Source: Corticibacter populi (GTDB taxonomy: Bacteria; Pseudomonadota; Gammaproteobacteria; Burkholderiales; Burkholderiaceae_C). From it: a DNA stretch of 64,000 nt. Both the position numbers and the translations under genes were made by a program. The notes under the pieces were generated by a model. That model was not told where the DNA came from. It saw nothing but the letters and a program-made list of their open reading frames with translations, and made no database searches. Positions 10,326-23,050 of the stretch are shown in pieces (within the stretch, counting starts at the first letter, position 1; each line of letters starts with the position of its first letter). The stretch spans positions 868,001 through 932,000 of the forward strand of contig NZ_SGWR01000001.1 of assembly GCF_004217315.1 (NCBI RefSeq), given 5' to 3'.

Positions 10326-10374
10326 GTCCGGCGCATTCGCTGCGCCTGGCGCCTGATGCTCCATGCCGCCGGAC
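10326..10374. terminator. Possible bidirectional hairpin between nth and AEC permease
   Basis: GTCCGGCG (10326-10333) and CGCCGGAC (10367-10374) form a perfect 8-bp inverted repeat spanning the 61-bp gap between two convergent genes. There is no T tract and the loop is 33 nt, so termination activity is only a guess from position. Confidence 0.35.
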
Positions 10375-10380
10375 AGGGGT

Positions 10381-11373
10381 TCAGGCCCCGCTGCGCACCC
10401 AGGCCACCAGCGCCGAGACGGTCAGCACCGATGCCACCGTCGAGATCAGGATCGTGCGCGCGGCCACCGTGCCGTCACGGCCATACAGGTCCGCCAGCAT
10501 GTAGGGGCCCGTGCCGGTCGGCAATGCCGCGAGGATGGTGGCCATCTGCGCCTGCGGCAAAGGCAGGCGGAACACGTGCGCGGCCAACAGCCAGGTCAAC
10601 AAGGGCTGCAGCAGCAACTTCACCGCCACCAGCATCCATACCATGCTGCGCGCAGGCGCCGAGACGGCCGCAGTCTCCGTTGCCACCGCGGTTTCGGTCT
10701 GGCGCATGTGCTGGGCAAGAAAAAGGCCCAGGCTCACCAGCGCGCAGGGGCTGGCCGCGGCGGCCAGCAAGCCCAGGAATGCCGTGCCGGCCGCCGGCAG
10801 GCGTCCGCCCAGCGCCGCCACCGCCACACCGGCGAGGGGCGCCAGGATCAGCGGATTGCGCAGCAGCGCACCGCCCACCTTCCACACCAGCATCCAGGCT
10901 CCGCTCTGCTGTGCGGCCTGCCGCTGGCGCGCCAGCTCGATGAGCAAGATCGCACAGGCGAACATCACGCAGACCACCAATACAGTCATGATGGTGGTGG
11001 GCACCAGCGCCGCATCGCCAAACAGCAGCAGCATCAACGGAAAGCCCATATAGCCGCTGTTCGGGTAAGCGCCGGTGAGCGCATCCATGGTGGCGCCAGC
11101 CAGATCGCCGCCGCGCCACCATTGCACCGCAGCCACCAGCGCAAACAAGCCCAGGCCGCCCAGCGCCACGGTGGCGATGAAGCCGGGCTGGTACAGCGCC
11201 TGCCAGTCGGCTTGCGCCATTGCCAGGAACAGCATGGCCGGCAGGGCCAGCCAGACCACGAAGCGGTTGAGCTCCGACGCCGCAGCCGGTCCGAGCACAT
11301 CCAGGCGCCGGCACACGACGCCCGCCAGAATCAGGCCGAACACCGGGAAGATGATGGAAATCGTATCGGACAT
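10381..11373 (-). CDS. AEC family transporter (auxin efflux carrier-like permease)
   Basis: A 330-residue integral membrane protein with about ten predicted hydrophobic segments in two halves, typical of the AEC family (malonate, malate or amino-acid-derived substrates in bacteria). Family features include SELNRFVVWLALPAMLF in the first half and the PNSGYMGFPL segment. The start at 11373 (MSDTISIIF) places the first membrane helix at the N-terminus as expected. It is divergent from recQ across 211 bp. The neighbourhood does not indicate a substrate. Confidence 0.88.
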   Translation of the reverse strand: MSDTISIIFPVFGLILAGVVCRRLDVLGPAAASELNRFVVWLALPAMLFLAMAQADWQALYQPGFIATVALGGLGLFALVAAVQWWRGGDLAGATMDALTGAYPNSGYMGFPLMLLLFGDAALVPTTIMTVLVVCVMFACAILLIELARQRQAAQQSGAWMLVWKVGGALLRNPLILAPLAGVAVAALGGRLPAAGTAFLGLLAAAASPCALVSLGLFLAQHMRQTETAVATETAAVSAPARSMVWMLVAVKLLLQPLLTWLLAAHVFRLPLPQAQMATILAALPTGTGPYMLADLYGRDGTVAARTILISTVASVLTVSALVAWVRSGA

Positions 11374-11584
11374 GGTGAAGATGGGGCATGGCATGCGGCT
11401 GGCCATGCCGGGTCGCTGCCATTCTGCCCGCAAACCCGGCGCCCGGCATGGCCGCGCTGTCGCCCCGGCGGCGCGGTTGCCGGGCATGACCACCGCCATG
11501 CAACGGTCCCGCCTTCGCCCGGCGGCAGCGGCACACAGGGGATAATGCCGGCTGTTATCCATCACCGCAGACCCATCCTCCCCC

Positions 11585-13465
<1,881 letters not shown>

Positions 13466-13661
13466 GGCGCGCCGCCAATCGAAGCGGCCCGGCCCATCCA
13501 CGTTTTTCCTCGCGGGGGTGGCGGCTTCACATACCGCCAGCGGCATCTTCATCGCAGCTTTGCATGCGCGCCTTACCATCGGGCCGGTGGCCGCCCGCTG
13601 CCGGCGTGCCAGCCGTTTTCACCGCCAGGGCCGCGCAGCAATCTGCGCGGCAGCAATCGCC

Positions 13662-14669
13662 ATGAAGCAATTCCGAAACCTCCCCCACACCAACGCGGCG
13701 CCCAGCGCTCCAGCACCGGCCGCCGCACCCGGCCGGCAGGCCCTCACCAGCCGGCGCGGCCTGCTGCAACTGGCCGGGGGCGCGCTGCTCGCGGCGCAGC
13801 TGGGTGCTTGCCGCAGCAGCGTCACTGCCGCGCCAGCAACAGTCACGCCAGCAACACCGGCCGGCGCGCCGGGCCCATGGGCCGGCGGAGGCACCCGCAG
13901 CATCGGAGCGGGGACGCGTTTCCCCAATCCTTTCGGCGCTTCGCTGCAAGGCGCCTGCCACCTCACCTGCATGACCACCATCGGTCCCTGCCACACCGAG
14001 TCGCCGGAACGCGAGGACATCAGCGACGGCTGGGACGGCATTCCGCTGCGCCTGGCATTGCGGGTGGTCGATGCGCGGTGCCAGCCGCTGGCCGGCGCGC
14101 TGGTCGAGGTCTGGCACACCAACTACACCGGCGGCTATTCGGGCGAGATCATGCGCATGTGCAACAACAGCGCCGACGACCTGGACAAGCGTTTTTTCCG
14201 CGGCTACCAGCGCAGCAATGCCGACGGCGTCGTGCACTTCAACACCTGCTATCCCGGCTGGTACAGCAGCCGGGCCGTGCACATCCACCTGCGTGTGCAA
14301 CTGGGCGACTACCTGGCCGATGACCGCGCCCCCAGCAGCGTGATCACGCAACTGCTGTTCAGCGATGCGCTCAATGCCGATGTCTTCGGCCAGCATCCGC
14401 TCTACCAGGGCTTCGGCCAGCCGGACACCACGCTGGACACCGACAACGTGGTCGGCGGCGAAACCGACAAGCAGCCCTATCTCTTCGATGTGCAGCGCAT
14501 GGACGATGGCGTGATGTTCGCCCACAAGACGCTGGTGGTGCGCCGATCAGCCGACGAGCCGGTGTGCGAGGCCAGGGGAGCGCATGGCGGCGGCCCCGCC
14601 GGACCGGGCGGCCCTGGAAGATCGATGGGGCGCGGTCATCGCCCCCCGCCCGGCTTCCAGGCGCCCTGA
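13662..14669 (+). CDS. Exported intradiol ring-cleavage dioxygenase-like lipoprotein
   Basis: A 335-residue protein related to protocatechuate 3,4-dioxygenase and catechol 1,2-dioxygenase. The N-terminus carries twin arginines (TSRRGLLQL, R31-R32), a hydrophobic stretch and a lipobox LGAC (C50), so it is likely a Tat-exported lipoprotein. The non-haem iron(III) site is recognisable: a tyrosine in HTNYTGG (about Y155), CYPGWY (Y197/Y201) and HIH (H207, H209). Classical dioxygenases are cytoplasmic; this exported subgroup is poorly characterised. The last 40 residues are rich in Gly, Pro and Arg. The ATG at 13662 is fixed by the Tat signal. No other ring-cleavage pathway genes are adjacent. Confidence 0.85.
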   Translation: MKQFRNLPHTNAAPSAPAPAAAPGRQALTSRRGLLQLAGGALLAAQLGACRSSVTAAPATVTPATPAGAPGPWAGGGTRSIGAGTRFPNPFGASLQGACHLTCMTTIGPCHTESPEREDISDGWDGIPLRLALRVVDARCQPLAGALVEVWHTNYTGGYSGEIMRMCNNSADDLDKRFFRGYQRSNADGVVHFNTCYPGWYSSRAVHIHLRVQLGDYLADDRAPSSVITQLLFSDALNADVFGQHPLYQGFGQPDTTLDTDNVVGGETDKQPYLFDVQRMDDGVMFAHKTLVVRRSADEPVCEARGAHGGGPAGPGGPGRSMGRGHRPPPGFQAP

Positions 14670-15067
14670 GGGCCTGTTTACGCGCTTTTCGCGATCCCTG
14701 TGGCCTGTTGACGCGACCTGGCCATCGATCCCGATCGGCCCCTGCTGAACAACGGCAGGGGCCGACTCCGCTGCCTGCCAGAGGTCAGCCCAGGCCAGGC
14801 CTGCGCGGCGGCAGCCGGCCCGGATGGGGAACCAGCAGAGCGCAGGAGCACGAAGGGCAGCGCGCGCGTGAGCGGTTCGTCCTTGCCTTATCATGGCTGC
14901 CGACAAGAACACCAAAAAACCGCCATGCCAATGGAGACAAACCCCCGGCCCATGCCTTGACCATGCCGTTTGCGCCACCCGGCGCGCCTCCGCGCCGCCG
15001 CCATGGTGCCTGGCACCGACGCGAAAACCCTTCTCCCTTCATCATCCAGTCACTCAAAAGACACGCC
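14670..15067. other. Long spacer between dioxygenase and Crp/Fnr genes
   Basis: About 400 bp with no convincing gene. It contains a strong hairpin at 14736-14764 and presumably the promoter of the crp-like gene. I could not identify a clear -35/-10 pair or a ribosome-binding site typical of a hidden small gene. Confidence 0.5.
14736..14764. other. Strong 10-bp hairpin without T tract
   Basis: CGGCCCCTGC (14736-14745) and GCAGGGGCCG (14755-14764) form a perfect 10-bp inverted repeat with a 9-nt loop, 67 bp after the dioxygenase stop. Neither side has a T run, so it is not a textbook intrinsic terminator; it may protect the 3' end of the upstream mRNA. Confidence 0.6.
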
Positions 15068-15787
15068 ATGGACGAACCGATTCTTACCATGCAGGAACGT
15101 GAAGCGATCAATGCCGGTCGCTGGTTCAGCACACTCTCACCCTCACTGCGGCACGACATACTGCGATGCGCTTACGTCAAACGGTACAAGGACGGCGGAC
15201 TGATCTGCGCGCGTGGCGACACGCCCGAGGAATGGATCGCCTGCGCCAAGGGCGCGGTGCGCGTGAGCTCGACCTCGCTGACTGGCAAGCAGATCACGCT
15301 GACCTATGTCGAGCCGGGCATCTGGTTCGGCGACGTGGCACTGCTCGATGGCGACAAGCGCACCCACGATGCGTACGCGCATGGCGAGACCACCGTGGTG
15401 TGCGTCTCCAAGAGCGATTTCTTCAAGATCCTCGAAACCCACGTCGAGTTCTACCAGGCCATTCTGCGCCTGCACGCGCGGCGCATCCGGGGCCTGTACG
15501 GGCTGGTCGAGGACCTCAACACCCTGCCGCTGCGCGCGCGGCTGGCCAAGCAGCTGCTGCATCTGGCGCGCAGCTACGGGATTGCCGATCTGGCCGGGGG
15601 TGGGCACATCCGCATCGGCCTGCAACTGGCCCAGGAGGAGCTGGCCCAGTTGCTGGGCGCCTCGCGCCAGCGCGTCAACCAGGAGCTCAAGGGCATGGAG
15701 CGCGAGGCCATCATCAGCATCGAGCCCGGCGGACTGGTCATTCTCAAGCGGGACGCCTTGCTGCGCATATCGGAGGCGGCCGACTAG
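15068..15787 (+). CDS. Crp/Fnr family transcriptional regulator
   Basis: A 239-residue regulator with an N-terminal cyclic-nucleotide-binding-type beta-barrel (about residues 20-135; motifs YVEPGIWFGDVALLDG and ETTVVCVSKSDFF), a long dimer helix and a C-terminal winged helix-turn-helix (LAQEELAQLLGASRQRVNQE, about residues 188-207). It lacks the FNR-type N-terminal cysteine cluster, so an oxygen-sensing Fe-S centre is unlikely. The effector is unknown. It lies 70 bp upstream of a kinase/acyl-CoA dehydrogenase pair on the same strand, so it may regulate them. Confidence 0.88.
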   Translation: MDEPILTMQEREAINAGRWFSTLSPSLRHDILRCAYVKRYKDGGLICARGDTPEEWIACAKGAVRVSSTSLTGKQITLTYVEPGIWFGDVALLDGDKRTHDAYAHGETTVVCVSKSDFFKILETHVEFYQAILRLHARRIRGLYGLVEDLNTLPLRARLAKQLLHLARSYGIADLAGGGHIRIGLQLAQEELAQLLGASRQRVNQELKGMEREAIISIEPGGLVILKRDALLRISEAAD

Positions 15788-15857
15788 CGGCCGACCGCCG
15801 CGACACATACGCCAGGGCTCCCTCGCACCCCATGCAAACACAAGGAGACCCTGGCAA

Positions 15858-16949
15858 ATGAGTGAATTCGAGCATTTCATCGGCACGCGCGAAGTCAGCG
15901 CCCAGCACGCCTTCGACGTGCCCGCCCTCGCCACCTGGATGCAGCAGCACGTGGACGGCTTTGCCGGTCCGCTCACGGTGGAGATGTTCAAGGGCGGCCA
16001 GTCCAATCCCACCTACAAGCTCATCACGCCGCAGCGCAGCTACGTGATGCGCTCCAAACCCGGCCCGCAGGCCAAGCTGCTGCCTTCTGCGCATGCCATC
16101 GAGCGCGAATTCGCGGTGATGCGCGGCCTAGCCGGCACCGATGTGCCGGTGCCACGCATGGACGCGCTGTGCGAGGACGAATCGGTCATCGGCCGTGCCT
16201 TCTACATCATGGAGTTCAAGGCCGGCCGCGTGCTGTGGGACCAGGCCCTGCCCGGTTTCACCAACCAGGAGCGGCGCGCCATCTACCTGGAGATGAACCG
16301 CGTCATCGCCGCGCTGCACACGGTCGACTACAAGGCGCGCGGGCTGGAGAACTACGGCAAGCCCGGCAACTACTTCGAGCGCCAGATCGGCCGCTGGAGC
16401 AAGCAGTATCGCGCCTCCGTCACCCGCCCCATCGAGGCCATGGATCGGCTGATGGAATGGCTGCCCGACAACATCCCCGCCTCGGCCCGTGACGAGAGCC
16501 TGAGTTCCATCGTGCATGGCGACTTCCGCCTCGACAACCTGATGTTCGACAACTCCGCGCCGCACGCCATCGCCGTGCTCGACTGGGAGCTCTCGACCAT
16601 CGGCCACCCGTTCGCCGACTTCAGCTACCACTGCATGAGCTGGCACATTCCCAGCGGCGTGTTCCGCGGCATTTCCGACCTGGACTGGGCCAGCCTCGGC
16701 ATCCCGAGCGAGGATGAATACATCCGGCTCTACTGCCAGCGCACCGGCTTTGCCACCGCGGAAGAGCTCAAGGCCGACTGGAACTTCTACCTGGCCTACA
16801 ACATGTTCCGCCTCGCCGCCATCCTGCAGGGCATCGCCAAGCGTGCCGAGGAAGGCCTCGCCAGCAGCGCCCGCGCCCGGGCGCAGGGCGAAAACGCCCG
16901 CCCCCTCGCCGAAATGGCCTGGGCACAGGCCCAGCAACGCAGACGCTGA
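15858..16949 (+). CDS. Phosphotransferase family protein, LvaA/ACAD10-kinase-like
   Basis: A 363-residue protein with an aminoglycoside-phosphotransferase/choline-kinase fold: the nucleotide-binding loop region [12 protein letters not shown] (about residues 48-59), the catalytic loop [13 protein letters not shown] (about 218-230) and the metal-binding [12 protein letters not shown] (about 238-249). An AAGGAG site precedes the ATG at 15858. It is paired with an acyl-CoA dehydrogenase 116 bp downstream. The same pair occurs fused in mammalian ACAD10/ACAD11 and as LvaA with LvaC in Pseudomonas putida levulinate catabolism, where the kinase phosphorylates a 4-hydroxyacyl-CoA. I therefore infer a 4-hydroxyacyl-CoA kinase rather than an antibiotic-resistance enzyme; the exact substrate is not known. 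Confidence 0.82.
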   Translation: MSEFEHFIGTREVSAQHAFDVPALATWMQQHVDGFAGPLTVEMFKGGQSNPTYKLITPQRSYVMRSKPGPQAKLLPSAHAIEREFAVMRGLAGTDVPVPRMDALCEDESVIGRAFYIMEFKAGRVLWDQALPGFTNQERRAIYLEMNRVIAALHTVDYKARGLENYGKPGNYFERQIGRWSKQYRASVTRPIEAMDRLMEWLPDNIPASARDESLSSIVHGDFRLDNLMFDNSAPHAIAVLDWELSTIGHPFADFSYHCMSWHIPSGVFRGISDLDWASLGIPSEDEYIRLYCQRTGFATAEELKADWNFYLAYNMFRLAAILQGIAKRAEEGLASSARARAQGENARPLAEMAWAQAQQRRR

Positions 16950-17065
16950 AGGCATCCAAGGCCCGCCTTCTTCCCATCCTTCCAGCCCATGCCGGCCCCC
17001 CGGCCGGCCGGCTGGCCACCTACCCACCGCGCACCGCCAGAACACACCACCAAGAGGAGCACACC

Positions 17066-18332
<1,267 letters not shown>

Positions 18333-18349
<17 letters not shown>

Positions 18350-18920
18350 AGCCGGCCTGGCAACGCAGTTGCCAGGCGCGGATGTCGACCACCTCGCAAT
18401 CGACCGGCGCCTGGCTGCTCGTCGCCACACGGTCGACGATCAGCCAGGTGCCCTCCTGCAGGGCGCGCAGCGGGTGGTGCCAGGTGCCAGGCGCCAGATT
18501 GATGCCCTGCAAACCGTCGCTGACGAAGGCCTGCAAGTGCTTTGGCCGCAGGGCATCGCCAGCAAGGCCTGCCGGGGCGACGATCACCAGGAACGGCAGG
18601 CGCTGCCCCATGGGCACGAAGGCCTGCGAGCCCAGCAGATGGCGCTCCATTTCCTCCAGCGGCTGCTCCCATGGCGCGGCCTGGGCGGCAAAAAGACTGA
18701 TGGCAAGGCGCCCGTCACCATGGCCATCGGCATGGGCGAGCGGCTGCGCGACATCGTGAAAACGCAGGCAGCTCCCGCCATTGATCGGATGGCCAGGGTG
18801 GCCCCGGCTCTCGATCACCTGGCCAAAAGGAGCAAAACTTGCCGCCTCCAGCGGCCGCACGACCAGCCGCAAGGCGTCGGTGCCCGGCCCCGGCCCGGGC
18901 GATGGTGCGATTGCCAACAT
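18333..18920 (-). CDS. Ureidoglycolate lyase family protein (AllA-like)
   Basis: A 195-residue cupin-type protein resembling AllA, which splits ureidoglycolate to glyoxylate and urea in allantoin breakdown. Recognisable segments are [13 protein letters not shown] near the N-terminus, the small-residue-rich middle region with [22 protein letters not shown], and the active-site-bearing [15 protein letters not shown]. The ATG at 18920 is chosen because AAAAGGA lies at the right distance; an ATG at 18962 would add 14 residues. It is the last gene of the GntR/ABC operon, 57 bp after the ATPase, and its 3' end overlaps the acyl-CoA dehydrogenase gene. No other allantoin genes are nearby, so the true substrate may differ. 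Confidence 0.82.
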
Positions 18921-18977
18921 GGGTTCCTTTTCTGGTACGGGCATTTGCCGCATCTGCTCCATTGATGTTCCGTTGGA

Positions 18978-19701
<724 letters not shown>

Positions 19702-19715
<14 letters not shown>

Positions 19716-20355
19716 AGAGTTTCTTCTCCAGGTGTTTGGCGTACAGCGACAGGGGATAGCAAAGAATGAAGTAGCCCAGGGCCACCAGCCCATAGATCAG
19801 GAACGGTTGGAAGGTGGCGTTGGCCAGCATGGAGCCGATCTTGGTCAGCTCGCTGAAGCCGATGATGGAGGCCACGGCGGTGCCCTTGATGATCTGCACC
19901 GAGAAGCCCACCGTGGGCGCGACCGACAGGCGCAGCGCCTGGGGCAGCACGACGTGGCGCATCTGCTGGAAATAGCCCATGGCGAGGCTGGCCGAGGCCT
20001 CCCACTGGCCCTTGGGGATGGCCTGCACGCAACCGCGCCAGACCTCGGCCAGATAGGCACTGGTGTAGAGCGTCAACCCCAGCGCGGCGGCGATCCATGG
20101 CGAGATGTCCAGCCCCAGCAGCGGCAGGCCGAAGAAGATCAGGAACAGCTGCATCAGCAGCGGCGTGTTCTGGAACAGCTCGATCCAACCCACCGCCAGC
20201 TTCTGCAGCAGCCGGTTCTTCCCCACACGGGCAAACAGCACCACCAGTCCCATCGCACCACCGAGCACAAAGGCCAGCAGCGACAGGCGCAGGGTCGCCC
20301 ACAGGCCCTGGCCCAGGGCCGAGAGCAAGGCGGGCCAGTTGAGATCGGCGATCAT
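19702..20355 (-). CDS. Amino acid-type ABC transporter permease (second)
   Basis: A 217-residue inner-membrane permease of the HisM/GlnP family. It shows the family ELFQNTPLLMQLFLIFFGLP segment and the ATPase-coupling EAA loop (QWEASASLAMGYFQQMRHVV). Its ATG overlaps the stop codon of the first permease (ATGA at 20355-20352), a classic coupled junction. The two permeases probably form a heterodimeric channel. Confidence 0.92.
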
Positions 20356-21068
20356 GCTTGACCTCCCTTGACGAGGCCTGCGACGGCCGTTGGTTTCGGA
20401 CGGCTCGGGCGATTGACCACCCAGCGCCGCCCCACCCACAGAAGCAGCTGGCGCAGCAGCAGCGCCAGCGCGAAGTACATCAGCGTGACGATGATGTAGG
20501 TCTCCAGCGCGCGGAAGTTGCGGGACTGGATGAAGTTGGCCGCGAAAGTCAGGTCCTCCGTGGCGATCTGCGAAACCACCGCCGAGCCCAGCATGACGAT
20601 GATGATCTGGCTGGTCAGCGCCGGCCAGACCTTCTGCAGCGCCGGCCGCAGCACCACGTGCAGGAAGATGGACAGCCGGCCCATCGCCAGCGCCGAAGCC
20701 GCCTCGATCTGGCCGCGCGGCGTCTCCTTGATGCCGGCGCGCACGATCTCGGTGATGTAGGCACCGAGATTGATGACCACCGTCAGCACGCTGGCCTGCC
20801 ACTCATTGATCTGCACGCCCAGCGACGGCAGGCCGAAGAAGATGAACAGCAACTGCACCAGGAATGGCGTGTTGCGGATCACCTCCACGTAAATGCTGAA
20901 AAACCAGCTCAGCGGTGCAATGCGCCAGGCGCGGCAGACGCCGCCGAGCACGCCGATGGCGCCGCCGGCGAGCGCGCCGATGGCGGTCAGCGCCAGCGTC
21001 ACGCCGGCGCCCTGCAGCAGCGTGCCGCTGTACTCGAACACGGCGGGAAAATCGAACTGATAGGCCAT
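20352..21068 (-). CDS. Amino acid-type ABC transporter permease (first)
   Basis: A 238-residue HisQ/GlnP-like permease. It has the N-terminal helix GAGVTLALTAIGALAGGAIG, the family segment IRNTPFLVQLLFIFFGLPSL and an EAA loop (QIEAASALAMGRLSIFLHVV). It follows the binding-protein gene after 99 bp that hold a strong hairpin, and overlaps the second permease by 4 bp. Confidence 0.92.
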   Translation of the reverse strand: MAYQFDFPAVFEYSGTLLQGAGVTLALTAIGALAGGAIGVLGGVCRAWRIAPLSWFFSIYVEVIRNTPFLVQLLFIFFGLPSLGVQINEWQASVLTVVINLGAYITEIVRAGIKETPRGQIEAASALAMGRLSIFLHVVLRPALQKVWPALTSQIIIVMLGSAVVSQIATEDLTFAANFIQSRNFRALETYIIVTLMYFALALLLRQLLLWVGRRWVVNRPSRPKPTAVAGLVKGGQA

Positions 21069-21088
21069 GGGAGGATCCGTTGTCGAAG

Positions 21089-21118
21089 GCCATCAGGGCA
21101 TGCGCAAGCCCTGATGGC
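21089..21118 (-). other. Intercistronic hairpin between binding protein and permease genes
   Basis: GCCATCAGGGC (21089-21099) and GCCCTGATGGC (21108-21118) form a perfect 11-bp inverted repeat with an 8-nt loop. It lies 49 bp after the binding-protein stop, has no T tract, and sits where comparable operons carry mRNA-stabilising or attenuating stem-loops that raise binding-protein output over permease. Confidence 0.75.
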
Positions 21119-21167
21119 GGAGGGGCGGTAAGACGGGCCTGGTCCGCACTGCGGGCCAGGCCAAAAA

Positions 21168-21968
21168 TCAGAGCGAAGCAGGCAGCTCCATCTGCATCCA
21201 CTTGACCGACATCGCATTGAGGCGCCCGTCGGCCTTGGCCTTGTCGATGATGCTGTTGAGCTTCTCGACCAGCGCGCCTTCGCCCTTGGCCACGCCGATG
21301 AAGCAAGGCGTGTCCTCGACGGCGAACTTGACGTCAAAGTCGCGCTGCTTGCTCTTCTCGCGCACCGCATTGGCGACGATGTTGCCCAGCGTCACCAGCT
21401 CGACCTGACCGCTCAGGTAGGACGTGGCGGTGGAATTGTTGTCCTCGTAGCGGCGGATCGTGGCGTCCTTGGGCGCCAGCGCTGTCAGCGCCAGATCCTC
21501 GGTGGAGCCGCGCGTGACGCCAATCGTCTTGCCTGCCAGGTCGGCGGGGCCGCTGATGGCCACGTTGGCGGGCCCATAGACGCTCTTGGGAAACGGCACA
21601 TAGGCCTTGGTGAAGTCGATCACCTTCTCGCGTTCGGCGTTCTTGCCCAGCGAGGAGATCACGATGTCGGCCTTGCTGGTGGTCAGGTAGGGAATGCGGT
21701 TGGTGCTGGTCACCGGCACCAGCTCGACCTTGACGCCCAGCTCCTGGCCGACCAGATTGGCCATGTCGATGTCATAGCCCTGCAGCTTGAGATCGGAGCC
21801 GAGCGAGCCGAAGGGCGGGAAGTCCTGCGGGATCGCCACGCGGATCACACCGGCTTTCTGCACTTTTTCGAGCACATCGGCATGGACACCGGCCATCATG
21901 CCGATGGACGCGCAGGCAGCCAATGCCTGCAGGGCCAGGCGACGGGACAACAGGGAAGAACGGGACAT
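21168..21968 (-). CDS. Amino acid-type ABC transporter substrate-binding protein
   Basis: A 266-residue periplasmic binding protein of the SBP_bac_3 family. A signal peptide covers about the first 30 residues (cleavage after GVHA). The mature part has the typical IRVAIPQDFPPFGS start, LQGYDIDMANLVGQELGV and the hinge region KTIGVTRGSTEDLAL. A CAAGGAG site precedes the ATG at 21968. The substrate cannot be read from the sequence; the operon's AllA-like enzyme hints at a small ureide, amino acid or related nitrogen compound. Confidence 0.92.
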   Translation of the reverse strand: MSRSSLLSRRLALQALAACASIGMMAGVHADVLEKVQKAGVIRVAIPQDFPPFGSLGSDLKLQGYDIDMANLVGQELGVKVELVPVTSTNRIPYLTTSKADIVISSLGKNAEREKVIDFTKAYVPFPKSVYGPANVAISGPADLAGKTIGVTRGSTEDLALTALAPKDATIRRYEDNNSTATSYLSGQVELVTLGNIVANAVREKSKQRDFDVKFAVEDTPCFIGVAKGEGALVEKLNSIIDKAKADGRLNAMSVKWMQMELPASL

Positions 21969-22022
21969 GGAACAACTCCTTGGGTTGGCGGGAAAAAACG
22001 GATCGGCACCAATGCCTGGGCA

Positions 22023-22751
22023 CTAGGCACCGGAAGTGCAAAGCCAGGGCGTGTCTTCGACGCCGGCTGGTCGATCAAGGCGGCTGCGGCGCGCCGCCGA
22101 CAACAGGTGATCGCGCATCAGCGATGCCGCTGCCATCTCGTCGCGGGCCACGATGGCCTGCACGATCGCGGCATGTTCATCGGCCGGCGCCTGCTGCAAC
22201 TCCAGTTGCGTGAAGGGCAATTGCAGGCTGTAGTGGATGGCTGCATCCAGCTGCGCAAACAGGCCCTGCAGCGCCGGGTTGCCCGATTGCTGTGACAGCA
22301 GGCGGTGAAACCGCAAGTCCATCCTGGCGGCCGTCTGCAAGTCGTGCTGCGCCAGTGCGGCGACAAAGGCGCTTTGCACATCCTCCAGTTCGGCATGCGC
22401 CGCCGCCGTGCAGTGGCGCGCCGCCAGAGCCGCCCAGGCGGGCTCGACCACCAGACGCAGCTCGATCAATTGCGCGGGGCTGAGATTGAGCGTCTGCCCG
22501 GGCAGCGTGAAGGCCTTGAGCGGCTGCGACATGCTCTGCCCGGCGCCGCGCACCCGCATGCCCTTGCCGGGCAGCACCTGCATCAGGCCGAGTGTCTCGA
22601 GCATCGAGAGCGCCTCGCGCAGCGACGCCCTGCTGATTTCCAGTTCCTCGGCAAGCTGCCGCTGGGACGGCAACAGGCTGCCCGCGGGGTACTCCCCGGA
22701 GAAGATGCGTTGCTGCAAGGTGAATGCAGCAGTGTTGGCAAGGCGCGTCAT
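22023..22751 (-). CDS. GntR family regulator, FadR (FCD) subfamily
   Basis: A 242-residue regulator with an N-terminal winged helix-turn-helix (LLPSQRQLAEELEISRASLR, about residues 26-45; LETLGLMQVLPGKGMRV) and a C-terminal all-helical FCD ligand domain (about 85-230, with ELRLVVEPAWAALAA and FHRLLSQQSGNPAL). It heads the minus-strand operon, 54 bp before the binding-protein gene. A 22-bp palindrome with FadR-type half-sites lies 24 bp upstream of its start, which points to autoregulation and control of the whole operon by the transported or degraded compound. Confidence 0.9.
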   Translation of the reverse strand: MTRLANTAAFTLQQRIFSGEYPAGSLLPSQRQLAEELEISRASLREALSMLETLGLMQVLPGKGMRVRGAGQSMSQPLKAFTLPGQTLNLSPAQLIELRLVVEPAWAALAARHCTAAAHAELEDVQSAFVAALAQHDLQTAARMDLRFHRLLSQQSGNPALQGLFAQLDAAIHYSLQLPFTQLELQQAPADEHAAIVQAIVARDEMAAASLMRDHLLSAARRSRLDRPAGVEDTPWLCTSGA

Positions 22752-22774
22752 GGCAATCTGAAGATGCTTGGTTT

Positions 22775-22796
22775 CTGGTCTGACCGGTCTGACCAG
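22775..22796 (-). promoter_or_regulatory. Candidate operator of the GntR/ABC/AllA-like operon
   Basis: The region reads CTGGTC-T-GACCGGTC-T-GACCAG, a 22-bp palindrome broken only at the two single T positions. It contains two overlapping TGGTC-n-GACC-type sites, the pattern bound by FadR-subfamily regulators. It lies 24 bp upstream of the regulator start, suited to repression. Confidence 0.7.
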
Positions 22797-23050
22797 TCGA
22801 TGCCAACCATCAAGCACAAACCATGCCACCCAGACTCACAGCGGAGGATGGGCTATGGTGCTCCTTCTTTCCGTCCAATCATGGTGCATCCCAAACAGGC
22901 ATTTCCCATGCCTGCACCATTTGAAGGAAAATCGCGCACCGTCCCGGCACCAGGGCATGACGCCGCCATCCCCCCATCCACGTTCATGCGCCTCGACAGG
23001 CCGTAGACTCCGCCTCTCATGCGGGCAGCTGCCTGCGCATTGCACACGCC

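Noticed and set aside
15858-16949. Aminoglycoside resistance kinase
   Set aside because: The fold is shared, but pairing with an acyl-CoA dehydrogenase and the ACAD10/LvaA-like sequence pattern make a catabolic kinase far more likely.
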